NCBI GenBank assembly: GCA_965227155.1
Contig: OZ245731.1
Span: 4,278,001-4,342,000, forward strand
Length of the DNA: 64,000 nt
DNA from: UBA6059 sp965227155
GTDB lineage: Bacteria; Bacteroidota; Bacteroidia; Cytophagales; Cyclobacteriaceae
Direction of reading: 5' to 3'
Each line of letters starts with the position of its first letter. The first letter of the stretch is position 1. The position numbers were made by a program, and so were the translations under genes. Shown one piece after another: positions 55,347 to 64,000 of this stretch. Under the pieces are notes generated by a model, which had not been told where the DNA came from, did not search any database, and saw nothing but the letters and a program-made list of their open reading frames with translations.

Positions 55347-58300
55347 TTAGAAGCTTAGATTAATGTTGAAACCATAGCTTCTTGTAGATGGTAACTGAGT
55401 ACTCTCAAAGCCATTTACAAAGATTCCGTTTCGTATAGAGTAAGTTTCAGGGTCGATGGTAGGCACATCAGTGAATAACAATAGATTTCTACCAATCAAG
55501 GAAACTCTTGCACTGCTCAGGCCGATTTTCTCAACCCATGCATTTGGCACATCGTAGCTGATGCTTACTTCTCTCAGCTTAAACCAGGTAGCATCATATG
55601 TAGCTGCCTCAATGTTGTCCCTGTTGAAGCCGTTACCGTAATAGTTGTAGAAATAGCCTGTGTAAGAGGCACCACCAATTGGCACAACCACATCATTTTC
55701 TACCAGATTACCAGCTTCATCATATTTCCAACCGGGTCCTACAATGCCACCCTCCTGCTCTAAAGTATAAACAGGTTCGCCATCTGCATCGTACGATACT
55801 GAATGCACTCTTCTGCCTTCCAGTGAAGAAATAGGCAGGTTAGGATCATCATTGTTTGTAATGGCACCACCTGTGTTGTAAAGAGCATGCGATCTGCTAT
55901 AGATTTTGCCACCTACCTGGCCATCAAATAAGAAACCGAAAGTAATGTTTTTGTACTTGAATGAGTTGTTGATACCCAATCTCCAGTCCGGCTGGAAAGA
56001 ACCAGCAGACACTTTGTCTTCGGTAAGCAATGGCAATCCATCTTCGTGGATGATACGGCCATCAGGCCCTCTTTGGAAACCAAGACCATACAGCTGACCA
56101 AGTAATTCTCCCTCTTCAGCTACATACTCCAGGTCAGCGCCACCTTCATCACCAGGGAAGATATCTGCTACAATAGAGTACCTGCCACTTTCAATAACAT
56201 CAGGTAGTGACTCAACTATAGCACGGTTTCTACCGGCGTTCAAAGTCACATCCCAGCTGAAGTCCGGCTTTTCAATTACACGTCCGGCAAGCATCAACTC
56301 GATACCGCGGTTGCTGATCTCGCCACCGTTGGTAAGATTGGAAGCATAGCCACTGCTGGTTGCCACCGGCAAGAAGATCACCTGGTTGAAACTCAACATA
56401 TCATAATAGGTGAAATCCACTCTGTAGCGCCCTTCATCCATTCTGGCATCAATACCAAATTCTACTGCTTGCGTGCGTTCATTGGTCAGGTTTGGATCAG
56501 CTATGGTACCACCTGTTGTGAATACCGCCTGAGAGCCGAATGCCGGCTGTGGTGTAAAGGTATTTCCAAATGCGTATGGAGGTGCACCGTTACCTACTTC
56601 AGCGTAAGAACCTTTAAGTTTTACGAATGAGAAGAAATCGGGCATGTCTACAAATTCAGAAACTACAGCACTCATGGCTACACTAGGGTAACCAAAGCTG
56701 TACTCCGAATTATCCAGACCAGTGATCGGATTTACAAGCGTGCTGTTCCAGTCATTTCTATAAGATGCATCAATAAATAAGCTATTGAGATAGCTGAAGG
56801 TAAATGTACCAAACAAGCTATTGATACCGGTTTGTGTTTTTTGTGATTCAACCAGTACACCTGAGCGAGCGTTGGTTAGTGTATAAATACTTGGACCTGT
56901 GCCAAAAATCTCCAGTTCAGGATTATTTGCTACGAGGTTGTTGGCATCCTGTTTCATGATGTTACCACCAATCTTTACATCCAAATCCCAGTCTGAAAGG
57001 TCATCCATATCTGTATGGTAACCTACCAGGAATTCCGCATTGGTCTCACGAAAGGTAATCTCATCTTCTCTGTAGCCACCAAGCAACTGCCCTCTGGTAG
57101 AAGGTGCTCTTCTGTACTGACGCTCCTCGTCAAGGTTATCGATACCATATCGGAACCGAACCATGAAGTTTTTATTGATATCATACTCAATTCTGGCATT
57201 GGCAATAAGCCTGTTGCTATTGAATGAGTTTGTATTTTCCTGTGCGATCAGCCATGGATTGTTCACCCATAGGTTCTCAACATAACGCTGTTGAACACCC
57301 TCCTGACCGGGCTCCCAGTATTGTCTCAGGTCATCGATAGCCACCTGGCGTGGGTACCACAACCATCCGTACATTACTGATGAGGACTCATCGTACCCCG
57401 CATTTGGAATATTACCCGATGCAGAATTCACATACATAGAGTTCAACCTAACCCGTAGTTTATCATCGGCAAACTGCTTACCAAAGCTCATTTGTAAAGT
57501 ATTTCTGCTTAGGTCAGTGTTAGGTACAATACCTTTGTTGGATAAATTGGTATAGGATAATCTTGCATCACCATCTTCAGTGTTGCTGTTGATAGCGACA
57601 TTATTGATTGAAGTTACACCTGTTCTAAAGAAGTTTCTGATATTGTCAGGTGCAGGTGTAAATGGTACCGGCTCACCATCAGAATTAAACTGCTTAATCA
57701 ACTGCCCATTCATACGTGGACCCCAGTTTTCACCATAAGCCTCGTAATAATCATTAGCACCGATGTAGTTAGAACCATCTACATAGCTGTATTTACCATC
57801 ACCTCCGAAACCAAATTCATTCTGGTAGTCCGGTAATTTCAGAATACCCTCGAAGGTTGTACTTGAATTGATATCGACTCCCCATTCGCCATCGGCTTCC
57901 TCGCCGGTTTTGGTCTCAATGAGAATTACACCGTCTGCTGCACGTGAGCCGTATAATGCTGAAGCTGCAGGACCTTTCAATACATTGATGGAGGCAATAT
58001 CATCAGAGTTAACAACCTGAGCAGCATTACCAAAGTCAATGGTTGTTGAGCCATTAAGGCCATCATCAAAGCTATATAGGTCATTGGTGATAGGCATACC
58101 GTTAACCACGAATAAAGGTTGGTTATTGCCTAGTAAAGATGCAGCACCTCTAATGTTGATATTGGCACTGGCAGTTGGGCCATTGGCACTACCATTAATG
58201 TATACACCTGATATTTTACCGGCAAGAGCATTTACGGGGTTGGTAGATTTCACATCAGACACTTGCTTTCCGTCCAGTTTTTGTACGGAATAGCCCAAAG

Positions 58301-58661
58301 CCTTTTCGTCCCTCTTTACACCGAGTGCGGTTACTACTACTTCACCCAGTTCTTTAATGCTCTCTGTCAATACCACGTTAATGGTAGCTCTGGAGCCTAC
58401 AGTTTCGTTTACAGTCTGGTAGCCTACAGCGCTTATCACTAGCACTGCTTCCGGTCCACCGACACTTACTCGATAGTTACCTTCAAAATCAGTAACTGTA
58501 CCATCTGAGGTACCCTTAATTAATACTGTAGCACCTGGCACGCCCATGCCACTTCCGTCGGTAATGGATCCCGATACGGTCTTTTGGGCCATGAGGTCGA
58601 TACTACAAAACAAAAAAAGACATAACCCTATAAGGCTAATCTTTTGGTAGCGGTTTTTCAT
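55347..58661 (-). CDS. SusC/RagA-family TonB-dependent transporter
   Basis: 1104 residues. Signal peptide, CarboxypepD-regulatory-like domain (VSGSITDGSGMGVPGATVLIKGT), plug (KSTNPVNALAGKISGVYINGSA.., VLKGPAASALYGSRAADGVILIETKTG) and a 22-strand barrel ending GFNINLSF. It imports oligomers with the SusD lid, using TonB energy. Preceded by a -7 box and a perfect palindrome and, further up, a MarR gene. Confidence 0.95.
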   Translation of the reverse strand: MKNRYQKISLIGLCLFLFCSIDLMAQKTVSGSITDGSGMGVPGATVLIKGTSDGTVTDFEGNYRVSVGGPEAVLVISAVGYQTVNETVGSRATINVVLTESIKELGEVVVTALGVKRDEKALGYSVQKLDGKQVSDVKSTNPVNALAGKISGVYINGSANGPTASANINIRGAASLLGNNQPLFVVNGMPITNDLYSFDDGLNGSTTIDFGNAAQVVNSDDIASINVLKGPAASALYGSRAADGVILIETKTGEEADGEWGVDINSSTTFEGILKLPDYQNEFGFGGDGKYSYVDGSNYIGANDYYEAYGENWGPRMNGQLIKQFNSDGEPVPFTPAPDNIRNFFRTGVTSINNVAINSNTEDGDARLSYTNLSNKGIVPNTDLSRNTLQMSFGKQFADDKLRVRLNSMYVNSASGNIPNAGYDESSSVMYGWLWYPRQVAIDDLRQYWEPGQEGVQQRYVENLWVNNPWLIAQENTNSFNSNRLIANARIEYDINKNFMVRFRYGIDNLDEERQYRRAPSTRGQLLGGYREDEITFRETNAEFLVGYHTDMDDLSDWDLDVKIGGNIMKQDANNLVANNPELEIFGTGPSIYTLTNARSGVLVESQKTQTGINSLFGTFTFSYLNSLFIDASYRNDWNSTLVNPITGLDNSEYSFGYPSVAMSAVVSEFVDMPDFFSFVKLKGSYAEVGNGAPPYAFGNTFTPQPAFGSQAVFTTGGTIADPNLTNERTQAVEFGIDARMDEGRYRVDFTYYDMLSFNQVIFLPVATSSGYASNLTNGGEISNRGIELMLAGRVIEKPDFSWDVTLNAGRNRAIVESLPDVIESGRYSIVADIFPGDEGGADLEYVAEEGELLGQLYGLGFQRGPDGRIIHEDGLPLLTEDKVSAGSFQPDWRLGINNSFKYKNITFGFLFDGQVGGKIYSRSHALYNTGGAITNNDDPNLPISSLEGRRVHSVSYDADGEPVYTLEQEGGIVGPGWKYDEAGNLVENDVVVPIGGASYTGYFYNYYGNGFNRDNIEAATYDATWFKLREVSISYDVPNAWVEKIGLSSARVSLIGRNLLLFTDVPTIDPETYSIRNGIFVNGFESTQLPSTRSYGFNINLSF

Positions 58662-58736
58662 AATTTGTCAATTTTTATGATTAGAAATTGAGAGTTTGCT
58701 AAAAATCTCACTTGTTTTCCTGTGATGTTGAAGCTG

Positions 58737-58744
58737 CAAAGCTA
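58737..58744 (-). promoter_or_regulatory. -7 box of the susCD operon
   Basis: On the minus strand TAGCTTTG, a perfect TAnnTTTG, 76 bases before the susC start. Its -33 region coincides with the palindrome at 58759-58778. Confidence 0.55.
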
Positions 58745-58758
58745 ATAAAACTCCTGAT

Positions 58759-58778
58759 ATATGTTCTGTAGAACATAT
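58759..58778. promoter_or_regulatory. Operator-like perfect palindrome before susC
   Basis: ATATGTTC-TGTA-GAACATAT, perfect 8+4+8 bases, lying where the -33 element of the susC promoter should be. Size and symmetry fit a MarR dimer; the MarR gene is the next gene upstream. Confidence 0.6.
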
Positions 58779-58925
58779 TTAATTAAAATGTGTTTTCAGA
58801 AATTGAAATTTGATTGTCTATCAATGAGTTAAATTGAAAAAATGTATTAAATCTCGGGTGAAATTTATAATTCAATCAAACCATTAAGTGCTATACAATT
58901 GAAATCTGAGGAGACTGTAAGTAAA

Positions 58926-59429
58926 TCAGTCTATTGGTTCATCAGGAGTAAGCAGTGGAGAAGCAGTGATTTTATCTATCTGCATGGCATCAATAATGAT
59001 CATCAATGCTTTTTGAATCATGTTCTTATCAGGATCATCCAGGGTATCCAGTTTTTTGGATAATCGATCATGAAGGATATTGGGCATCTGCTCCAGCAAT
59101 TTGAGGCCTGAGGCAGTAAGTGTGATGTTGGTAATTCGCTTATCTGTTGGATGAGGTAATCGTGCCAGGTAGCCCCTTTTCTCTAGTCGGTTGAGAATCC
59201 CGGTTACTGTACTGGAATTAAGACTAAGCAATTGCATCAAGTCGCCATGGGAAGATTGGTAATTAGGGCTCTTTTCAAGATGATTGAGGGTGAGGATCTG
59301 CGTAATGCTTAGACCAAATTCTTTCTGTAAGCTTTTAGACTCAAGGTTAAGCGACCTTACAATTTTTCTTATACTTACTATAATTGAAATAGAGTCCATC
59401 AGTGGATAAATATCCACCAAAGGACTCAT
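58926..59429 (-). CDS. MarR-family transcriptional regulator
   Basis: 167 residues with the winged helix (HGDLMQLLSLNSSTVTGILNRLEKRGYLARLPHPTDKRITNITLT) and helical dimer ends. It reads toward susC on the same strand with a 265-base gap containing the promoter and palindrome, so it is a candidate regulator of susCD. The DKR wing motif is intact. The ligand is unknown. Confidence 0.88.
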   Translation of the reverse strand: MSPLVDIYPLMDSISIIVSIRKIVRSLNLESKSLQKEFGLSITQILTLNHLEKSPNYQSSHGDLMQLLSLNSSTVTGILNRLEKRGYLARLPHPTDKRITNITLTASGLKLLEQMPNILHDRLSKKLDTLDDPDKNMIQKALMIIIDAMQIDKITASPLLTPDEPID

Positions 59430-59479
59430 ATATCATACATACAAGCTTAAATTTATTTTCAGTACTGTAAACGGAAGAT

Positions 59480-59854
59480 TTAAAAGCCAGCTACCAGACC
59501 TTTTACAGTATCCAGCGTATCCATATACTTTCTGGTTTTTTCGGTACTTAGTATATGGGTGTAATTCACTGCATTATCACTGTGGAGTAGCTCAATTCCA
59601 TTGAATTCCAATCTATTGAAGGAAGGGTTTAATGTGCTACATGCTTTTTGAAGGCTATCTAAATCTCTTGAAGCAGGCACGGTTACGCCTTCTTCTTCCA
59701 GGTATGCAATCAAATATTTGGTAATCGCTTCGTGTATCATTTCCACTGTGGCCTCTTCTACCTGGTCGCGTTGGGGGCGACTCAGTTGGGTAATTACAGC
59801 ATCATAGGCATATTCAGCTTCGGTGAGATGGGTTTGAGCAAGTGTATTTTCCAT
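59480..59854 (-). CDS. Hypothetical helical protein
   Basis: 124 residues (MENTLAQTHLTEAEYAYDAVITQLSRPQRD..), helical, no export signal or motif. It lies 50 bases upstream of the MarR gene, possibly in one transcript. Function unknown. Confidence 0.55.
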   Translation of the reverse strand: MENTLAQTHLTEAEYAYDAVITQLSRPQRDQVEEATVEMIHEAITKYLIAYLEEEGVTVPASRDLDSLQKACSTLNPSFNRLEFNGIELLHSDNAVNYTHILSTEKTRKYMDTLDTVKGLVAGF

Positions 59855-59952
59855 GGCTTCCAGATTTTAAGTTTGATTCTGAAGCTAGCGTATAATACCC
59901 TTGCTTCAACTGACAGAACTCAAATTTTCAAAGGATATTCGTCAGCCACCTA

Positions 59953-60528
59953 TTACACAAGGCCGGCAAAGCCCATAAAGGCCATGCTCAAGATTCCGGC
60001 CACAATGAGGGCAGCAGGTATGCCTTTCATTGCTGGTGGCAGATCGGCATTTTCCAGGTACACACGCAGACTAGAGAATAGCACGATCGCCAATGTAAAA
60101 CCAATGGCATTAGCAATAGCGAATACTATACTTTCCATTAGGGTGAAATCAGTCTGTACAACCAAAATGGCTACCCCCAAAATGGCACAGTTGGTTGTAA
60201 TGAGTGGCAGGAACACACCTAGTGCTGTATAGAGGGTCGGACTTACCTTTTTCATGACAATTTCCACGACCTGAACCAAAAAAGCTATCACCAGAATGTA
60301 GGCTACCGTCTGCAGGTAGATGATTTCTAATGGCACCAGAATATAATGGTAGATCAGATAAGTAGCGATTGTAGCCACCGTCATCACGAACAATACTGCA
60401 GCACCCATGCCTATGGCTGTAGAGGTTTGCTTAGAAACCCCTAAAAATGGGCAAATACCTAGGAATCGAGCCAAAATGATATTATTGATAAAGATGGCAC
60501 TTACAAAAATGATGAGATAGTTTTCCAT
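59953..60528 (-). CDS. rnfA: Rnf complex subunit A
   Basis: About 191 residues from MENYLIIFVSAIFINNIILARFLGICPFLGVSKQ, six membrane helices, in the RnfA/NqrE family; the upstream codons inside rnfE's end are not family-like. The final gene of the rnf operon. NqrE is the alternative, but the presence of an RnfC with two 4Fe-4S motifs favours Rnf. Confidence 0.9.
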   Translation of the reverse strand: MENYLIIFVSAIFINNIILARFLGICPFLGVSKQTSTAIGMGAAVLFVMTVATIATYLIYHYILVPLEIIYLQTVAYILVIAFLVQVVEIVMKKVSPTLYTALGVFLPLITTNCAILGVAILVVQTDFTLMESIVFAIANAIGFTLAIVLFSSLRVYLENADLPPAMKGIPAALIVAGILSMAFMGFAGLV

Positions 60529-60533
60529 AGTGC

Positions 60534-61142
60534 TTAAGTGTTTGCGGCCCGTTGTTTTTGCCATTCAAAAAATCCGATGATCAATCCCAGCGCAATAAAA
60601 GCTCCAGGCGCCAGTATAAATATGATCATACCGTCTGCAGGTATAAGCTTAAATCCAAAAGCTGAAAAACTGCCTAATAGCTCTCTTACCAACCCTAAAA
60701 GGGTCAAGGCAAACGTAAAACCTATTCCCATGCCCAGGGCATCAATGATGGCGGGCACCACAGGTTGTCTTGATGCAAAGGCCTCTGCCCGGCCTAGCAC
60801 CAGGCAGTTCACAACGATGAGCGGTATAAAAAGGCCGAGCTGCTCATGCAATGCCGGCAGGTAACCCGCCATGGTAAGGTCAACCACCGTCACGAAAGAA
60901 GCGATGATGACGATATAGGCCGGAATTCTAACTTTGGAAGGGATAAATGCCTTAAACAAGGACACCACAATATTGGCCATAAGGAGTACAAAAAGGGTTG
61001 CCAGTCCCATGCCCAGGCCATTGATAGCAGTCGTGGTTACTCCCAGTGTGGGACACAAGCCCAGCAAAAGCACGAATACAGGGTTTTCCTTCAGAATACC
61101 CTTTATGAAATTCTCTTTAGGGCTAAGTTCTTTCTTCATCAC
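60534..61142 (-). CDS. rnfE: Rnf complex subunit E
   Basis: 202 residues: ENFIKGILKENPVFVLLLGLCPTLGVTTTAINGLGMG, six helices with the inverted-repeat relation to RnfA. RnfA and RnfE together hold a 2Fe-2S centre between cysteines of the two subunits (the CPTLG and CPFLG motifs). Overlaps rnfG by 20 bases. Confidence 0.9.
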   Translation of the reverse strand: MMKKELSPKENFIKGILKENPVFVLLLGLCPTLGVTTTAINGLGMGLATLFVLLMANIVVSLFKAFIPSKVRIPAYIVIIASFVTVVDLTMAGYLPALHEQLGLFIPLIVVNCLVLGRAEAFASRQPVVPAIIDALGMGIGFTFALTLLGLVRELLGSFSAFGFKLIPADGMIIFILAPGAFIALGLIIGFFEWQKQRAANT

Positions 61143-61743
61143 TCAAAAAATTATGAATTTCCAATGCTTTCTTAATGGCTTCATTGACCGCCCGTGTACT
61201 GATCGTAGCACCGGATATCGCATCTACCTCACCACCATCCTTTTTAACGGTAAATGAATAAGTATCCAGGCTCTGGTCAATATATTGCCGTAAAAAATCA
61301 GGTGATTCTATTTTTGATCCCAGGCCCGGTGTTTCCTTATGCGACAGAATGGTAGTGCCTATCACTTTGCCTGTAGGATCTACGCCCACCATAAGCTCGA
61401 TCAATCCACTGTAGCCATTTTTTGAATTGGAAATGATGGCATAACCGGCATGGGCAGCGCCATCTTTAATTGGATAAGCTGTAAAGTATTCCTCTACGTC
61501 TTCTGTATTGCTGATCCTTCTATAAGCATTCTGATCAAGAGCGATGAAAATCTGCTCCTCGATGGGATTGTTGGTGAAGGTAGGCGCTACAATGGCAATA
61601 GCCCTCTTTTGCTTATCGAGTCTGGCTTGTGCAATGGGAGCCTTGGTGAAATCATATACAAAGCCTAATGAAAATGCAGCTACCAGGCTTATGAGTCCCA
61701 GTGCTACCACCATGGTCATTAATCCTGATTTGCTATTTTCCAT
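61123..61743 (-). CDS. rnfG: Rnf complex subunit G, flavinylated
   Basis: 206 residues with one N-terminal helix and a periplasmic FMN-binding domain. The covalent-FMN motif is EVDAISGATISTRAV (Thr of SGAT). An ApbE flavin transferase must exist elsewhere. Overlaps rnfD by 11 bases. Confidence 0.9.
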   Translation of the reverse strand: MENSKSGLMTMVVALGLISLVAAFSLGFVYDFTKAPIAQARLDKQKRAIAIVAPTFTNNPIEEQIFIALDQNAYRRISNTEDVEEYFTAYPIKDGAAHAGYAIISNSKNGYSGLIELMVGVDPTGKVIGTTILSHKETPGLGSKIESPDFLRQYIDQSLDTYSFTVKKDGGEVDAISGATISTRAVNEAIKKALEIHNFLSDEERT

Positions 61744-62728
61744 GGCTTAGTCCGTAAGGTTTGGGTTTGGTAAATTGATTGATCAATGGCACAAATGCAT
61801 TCATGATTAAAATGGCGAAGGATACGCCTTCAGGATAGCTGCCAAACAGCCTGATCAGCACCGTAATGAGCGCTATGCCCACACCAAAAATGATCATACC
61901 TTTATGAGTGACCGGAGAGGTCACATAGTCAGTAGCCATAAACACTGCGCCCAGCATCACACCACCTGTCAAAAGGTGAAACATAGGGTCAGCGTATTGA
62001 GATGGGTCAATAAGCCAAAATATGCCGCTGAATACCACCACTCCAGCCAGCATGCTGATCGGTATATGCCAGGTGATAATGCGTCTGTAAAGCATATAAA
62101 TCAACCCTAGCACCAATGCCAGCACGGACATTTCCCCTATGGAGCCGGGTTGCAAACCGAGAAACATCATCGTATAATCCGGACTTGAAGCCATGATCTG
62201 AGGCATGGTTTCACCTGCCCTAAGCCCCTCTTTCATCATACCCAGGATGGTAGCACCACTGGTACCATCTACACTTGCCAATTGCGTGGCAGGCCAATGT
62301 GTCATTTCCACTGGGAAAGAAATCAGCAGAAATACTCTCCCTACCAGTGCAGGATTAAAAGGGTTGTTGCCCAGCCCACCGAAGCTCATTTTACCGATAC
62401 CTACAGCTACAGCAGCACCTATCACTACAAGATACCACGGCAGACTTGAAGGCACATTAAAGGCCAATAGCATACCGGTAATAATAGCAGAACCATCGGT
62501 GATTGAAGAAGTCGGCTTTTTAAGTAAATAGCGGGTGATGGCATGCTCAAACAATAAACAGCTCATAATCGCTACACCGGTCACCCATAGGGCATACAAG
62601 CCAAAATTAACAACACTTAACGCCAGTGCAGGAAGCATCGCATAGATGACCACCCGCATTACCTGCGGTGTAGACAGGGTATCATGCACGTGGGGTGATG
62701 GCGCAACGGTTAGCAGGGTCGTACTCAT
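61733..62728 (-). CDS. rnfD: Rnf complex subunit D, flavinylated
   Basis: 331 residues, about ten helices, with the covalent-FMN motif VDGTSGATILGM and GGLGNNPFNPALVGRVFLLISFP, typical of RnfD/NqrB. It is an ion-translocating subunit. Overlaps rnfC by 4 bases. Confidence 0.9.
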   Translation of the reverse strand: MSTTLLTVAPSPHVHDTLSTPQVMRVVIYAMLPALALSVVNFGLYALWVTGVAIMSCLLFEHAITRYLLKKPTSSITDGSAIITGMLLAFNVPSSLPWYLVVIGAAVAVGIGKMSFGGLGNNPFNPALVGRVFLLISFPVEMTHWPATQLASVDGTSGATILGMMKEGLRAGETMPQIMASSPDYTMMFLGLQPGSIGEMSVLALVLGLIYMLYRRIITWHIPISMLAGVVVFSGIFWLIDPSQYADPMFHLLTGGVMLGAVFMATDYVTSPVTHKGMIIFGVGIALITVLIRLFGSYPEGVSFAILIMNAFVPLINQFTKPKPYGLSHGK

Positions 62729-64000
62729 GCTTTTTTATCTTTTATCTTCTTCTTGCCGTAGCGGATATAATCCAGAATAGGCCTGTTGGAGGGGCAAACG
62801 AAGGAGCAGGAGCCACATTCCAGGCAATCGAGCACATGGCTTTCTTCAGCACCTTCAAAGTCTTTGTTTTTAGTAAGCAGCATCAGGTCCATAGGCTCCA
62901 GACCCATCGGACAGGCTTCAATACATTTCCCACAGCGGAGACAATTGTATTCTACCGATCTTTTTGAAGCATCTTCCGGGATCACCAGGATGCCTGAAGT
63001 GGCTTTGGCAATGGGTACACTTAGATCATGCAGGGCTTTACCCATCATTGGTCCACCACTTACTACCTTACCGGTATTGGTAGGCACGCCTCCCGCTGCT
63101 GCGAGCAATTCGTTTACAGGAGTGCCTATTCTTACTCTAAAATTGGATGGTTTTTCCAGCTGCTGTCCGGTTACAGTGACAATACGCTCCACCAGGGGCT
63201 GGTTTTTTTGCACCGCCAGATAGATCGAATAGGTTGTACCTACATTGTGCACAATGGCACCGGCATCTGCAGGTAATCCTCCTGAAGGCACCTCTCTATC
63301 CAGCAGCGCCTGGATTAGCTGTTTCTCACCTCCCTGCGGGTATTGCACTTTTAAGCCTTCCACTTCAATGCCCGGATACTCGTGCTTGATTTCGCTTAGC
63401 AACTGAATGGCATCTGCCTTATTGTTTTCAATACCGATAATAGCTTTTTTCACGCCCAGGGCCTTCATCAATATCTGAGTACCCACCATGATTTCATGGG
63501 GTTTCTCCAGCATTAGTCTGTGGTCGGCGGTTAGGTAAGGTTCACATTCCACACCATTGATAAGTAGGGTGTCCACATGTTTACCTTCGGGTACTGAGAG
63601 CTTCACGTGACTGGGAAAGGCAGCACCCCCCTGGCCTACCACTCCAGCTTCCATGATCTTCTGCACAATGGTAGCCGGTTCATCAGGGATAGCCTTAATT
63701 AAGGTATCGCTGCGGTCAATATCTTCCATCCACTCATCATCCTTCACCCTGATGGCTATGCCCATATGCTTATAGCCGCTGGTATCCATAATGGGATCGA
63801 TTTTACCGACTTTACCGGAAACGGAAGCATGAATGTTAGCACTAACAAAACCCTCGTGCACAGCTATGACCTGGCCTACTTTTACCGTATCACCACGTTC
63901 TACTACTATTTTAGGTGGTGCACCTATATGCTGGTATAGCGGAATGATGACACTCTTTGGTATGGGAAGGTCAGCGATAGGAACTCCGGCAGTCAGCTTC
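62725..64000 (-). CDS. rnfC: Rnf complex subunit C (5' end beyond window)
   Basis: The frame is open to the window edge; at least 425 residues (KLTAGVPIADLPIPKSVIIPLYQHIGAPPKIVVERGDTV.. is the family's N-terminal part). It has the NADH/FMN region GVVGQGGAAFPSHVKL and two ferredoxin motifs, CLRCGKCIEACP and CLECGSCSFVCP. This subunit exchanges electrons with NAD(H). rnfB was not seen and should lie just outside. Confidence 0.93.
   Translation of the reverse strand, partial: KLTAGVPIADLPIPKSVIIPLYQHIGAPPKIVVERGDTVKVGQVIAVHEGFVSANIHASVSGKVGKIDPIMDTSGYKHMGIAIRVKDDEWMEDIDRSDTLIKAIPDEPATIVQKIMEAGVVGQGGAAFPSHVKLSVPEGKHVDTLLINGVECEPYLTADHRLMLEKPHEIMVGTQILMKALGVKKAIIGIENNKADAIQLLSEIKHEYPGIEVEGLKVQYPQGGEKQLIQALLDREVPSGGLPADAGAIVHNVGTTYSIYLAVQKNQPLVERIVTVTGQQLEKPSNFRVRIGTPVNELLAAAGGVPTNTGKVVSGGPMMGKALHDLSVPIAKATSGILVIPEDASKRSVEYNCLRCGKCIEACPMGLEPMDLMLLTKNKDFEGAEESHVLDCLECGSCSFVCPSNRPILDYIRYGKKKIKDKKA

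Overview
The window looks like a chromosomal segment of an aerobic, probably marine or soil, Bacteroidota bacterium of the Cytophagales type. The signs are a SusC/SusD pair, S46 dipeptidyl-peptidase, VPS10/sortilin-type propeller proteins, DUF-type lipoproteins, KorAB and Rnf. Promoters also carry the Bacteroidota -7 box TAnnTTTG or TAnnTTCG, and purine Shine-Dalgarno sites are mostly absent. No rRNA, tRNA or CRISPR array was seen.

Left part (1-25.7 kb): ordinary metabolism. It starts with a truncated homogentisate dioxygenase gene behind an OxyR-type regulator. Then come a hydrolase-TPR protein, a thioredoxin/peroxiredoxin operon, a GH130-like lipoprotein, MltF, an MFS permease, a ParE/antitoxin pair, a VPS10-like protein, a hemolysin-III protein, an S46 peptidase, 2-oxoacid:ferredoxin oxidoreductase (korAB), a GH3-family protein and a second ParDE pair.

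Repeat-rich part (25.7-31.1 kb): three blocks of REP-like palindromic repeats surround a second VPS10 protein and a nucleotidyltransferase gene whose 3' end has been replaced by repeats.

Accessory heart (31.2-42.7 kb): a compact 6.5-kb prophage (31203-37702) is flanked by XerCD/dif-like sites. It encodes a PGRP-type amidase, an HUH (Y-x3-Y) rolling-circle initiator, a candidate small capsid protein, several tiny membrane proteins, a membrane-anchored glucosaminidase and a structured leader RNA. It has no packaging ATPase and no integrase. The gene set resembles FLiP/phiCjT23-type membrane-containing ssDNA phages rather than microviruses or inoviruses. In silico excision restores a dif site almost identical to E. 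coli dif over the XerD half, and joins two half-genes into one 119-codon ORF. The joined ORF is the first gene of the amidase-Rep operon and sits behind a phage promoter and attenuator-like leader. Integration would therefore disconnect the replication operon from its promoter. To the right lie a HEPN-like gene, a third dif-like site, and a three-gene operon nurA-herA-DNA methyltransferase, a candidate defence/modification system that I cannot match to a named one.

Right part (43.5-64 kb): a beta-helix lipoprotein whose 3' end is tandemly duplicated, a DUF2461 protein, a small porin, a cold-shock protein with a DEAD-box helicase, a third RelE/ParE pair, a UspA-BCCT transporter pair, a susCD locus with a perfect 20-bp operator-like palindrome behind a MarR gene, and an rnf operon (rnfC-D-G-E-A, cut by the window end). 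KorAB makes reduced ferredoxin and Rnf couples ferredoxin to NAD and ion transport, so the two loci could be metabolically linked.
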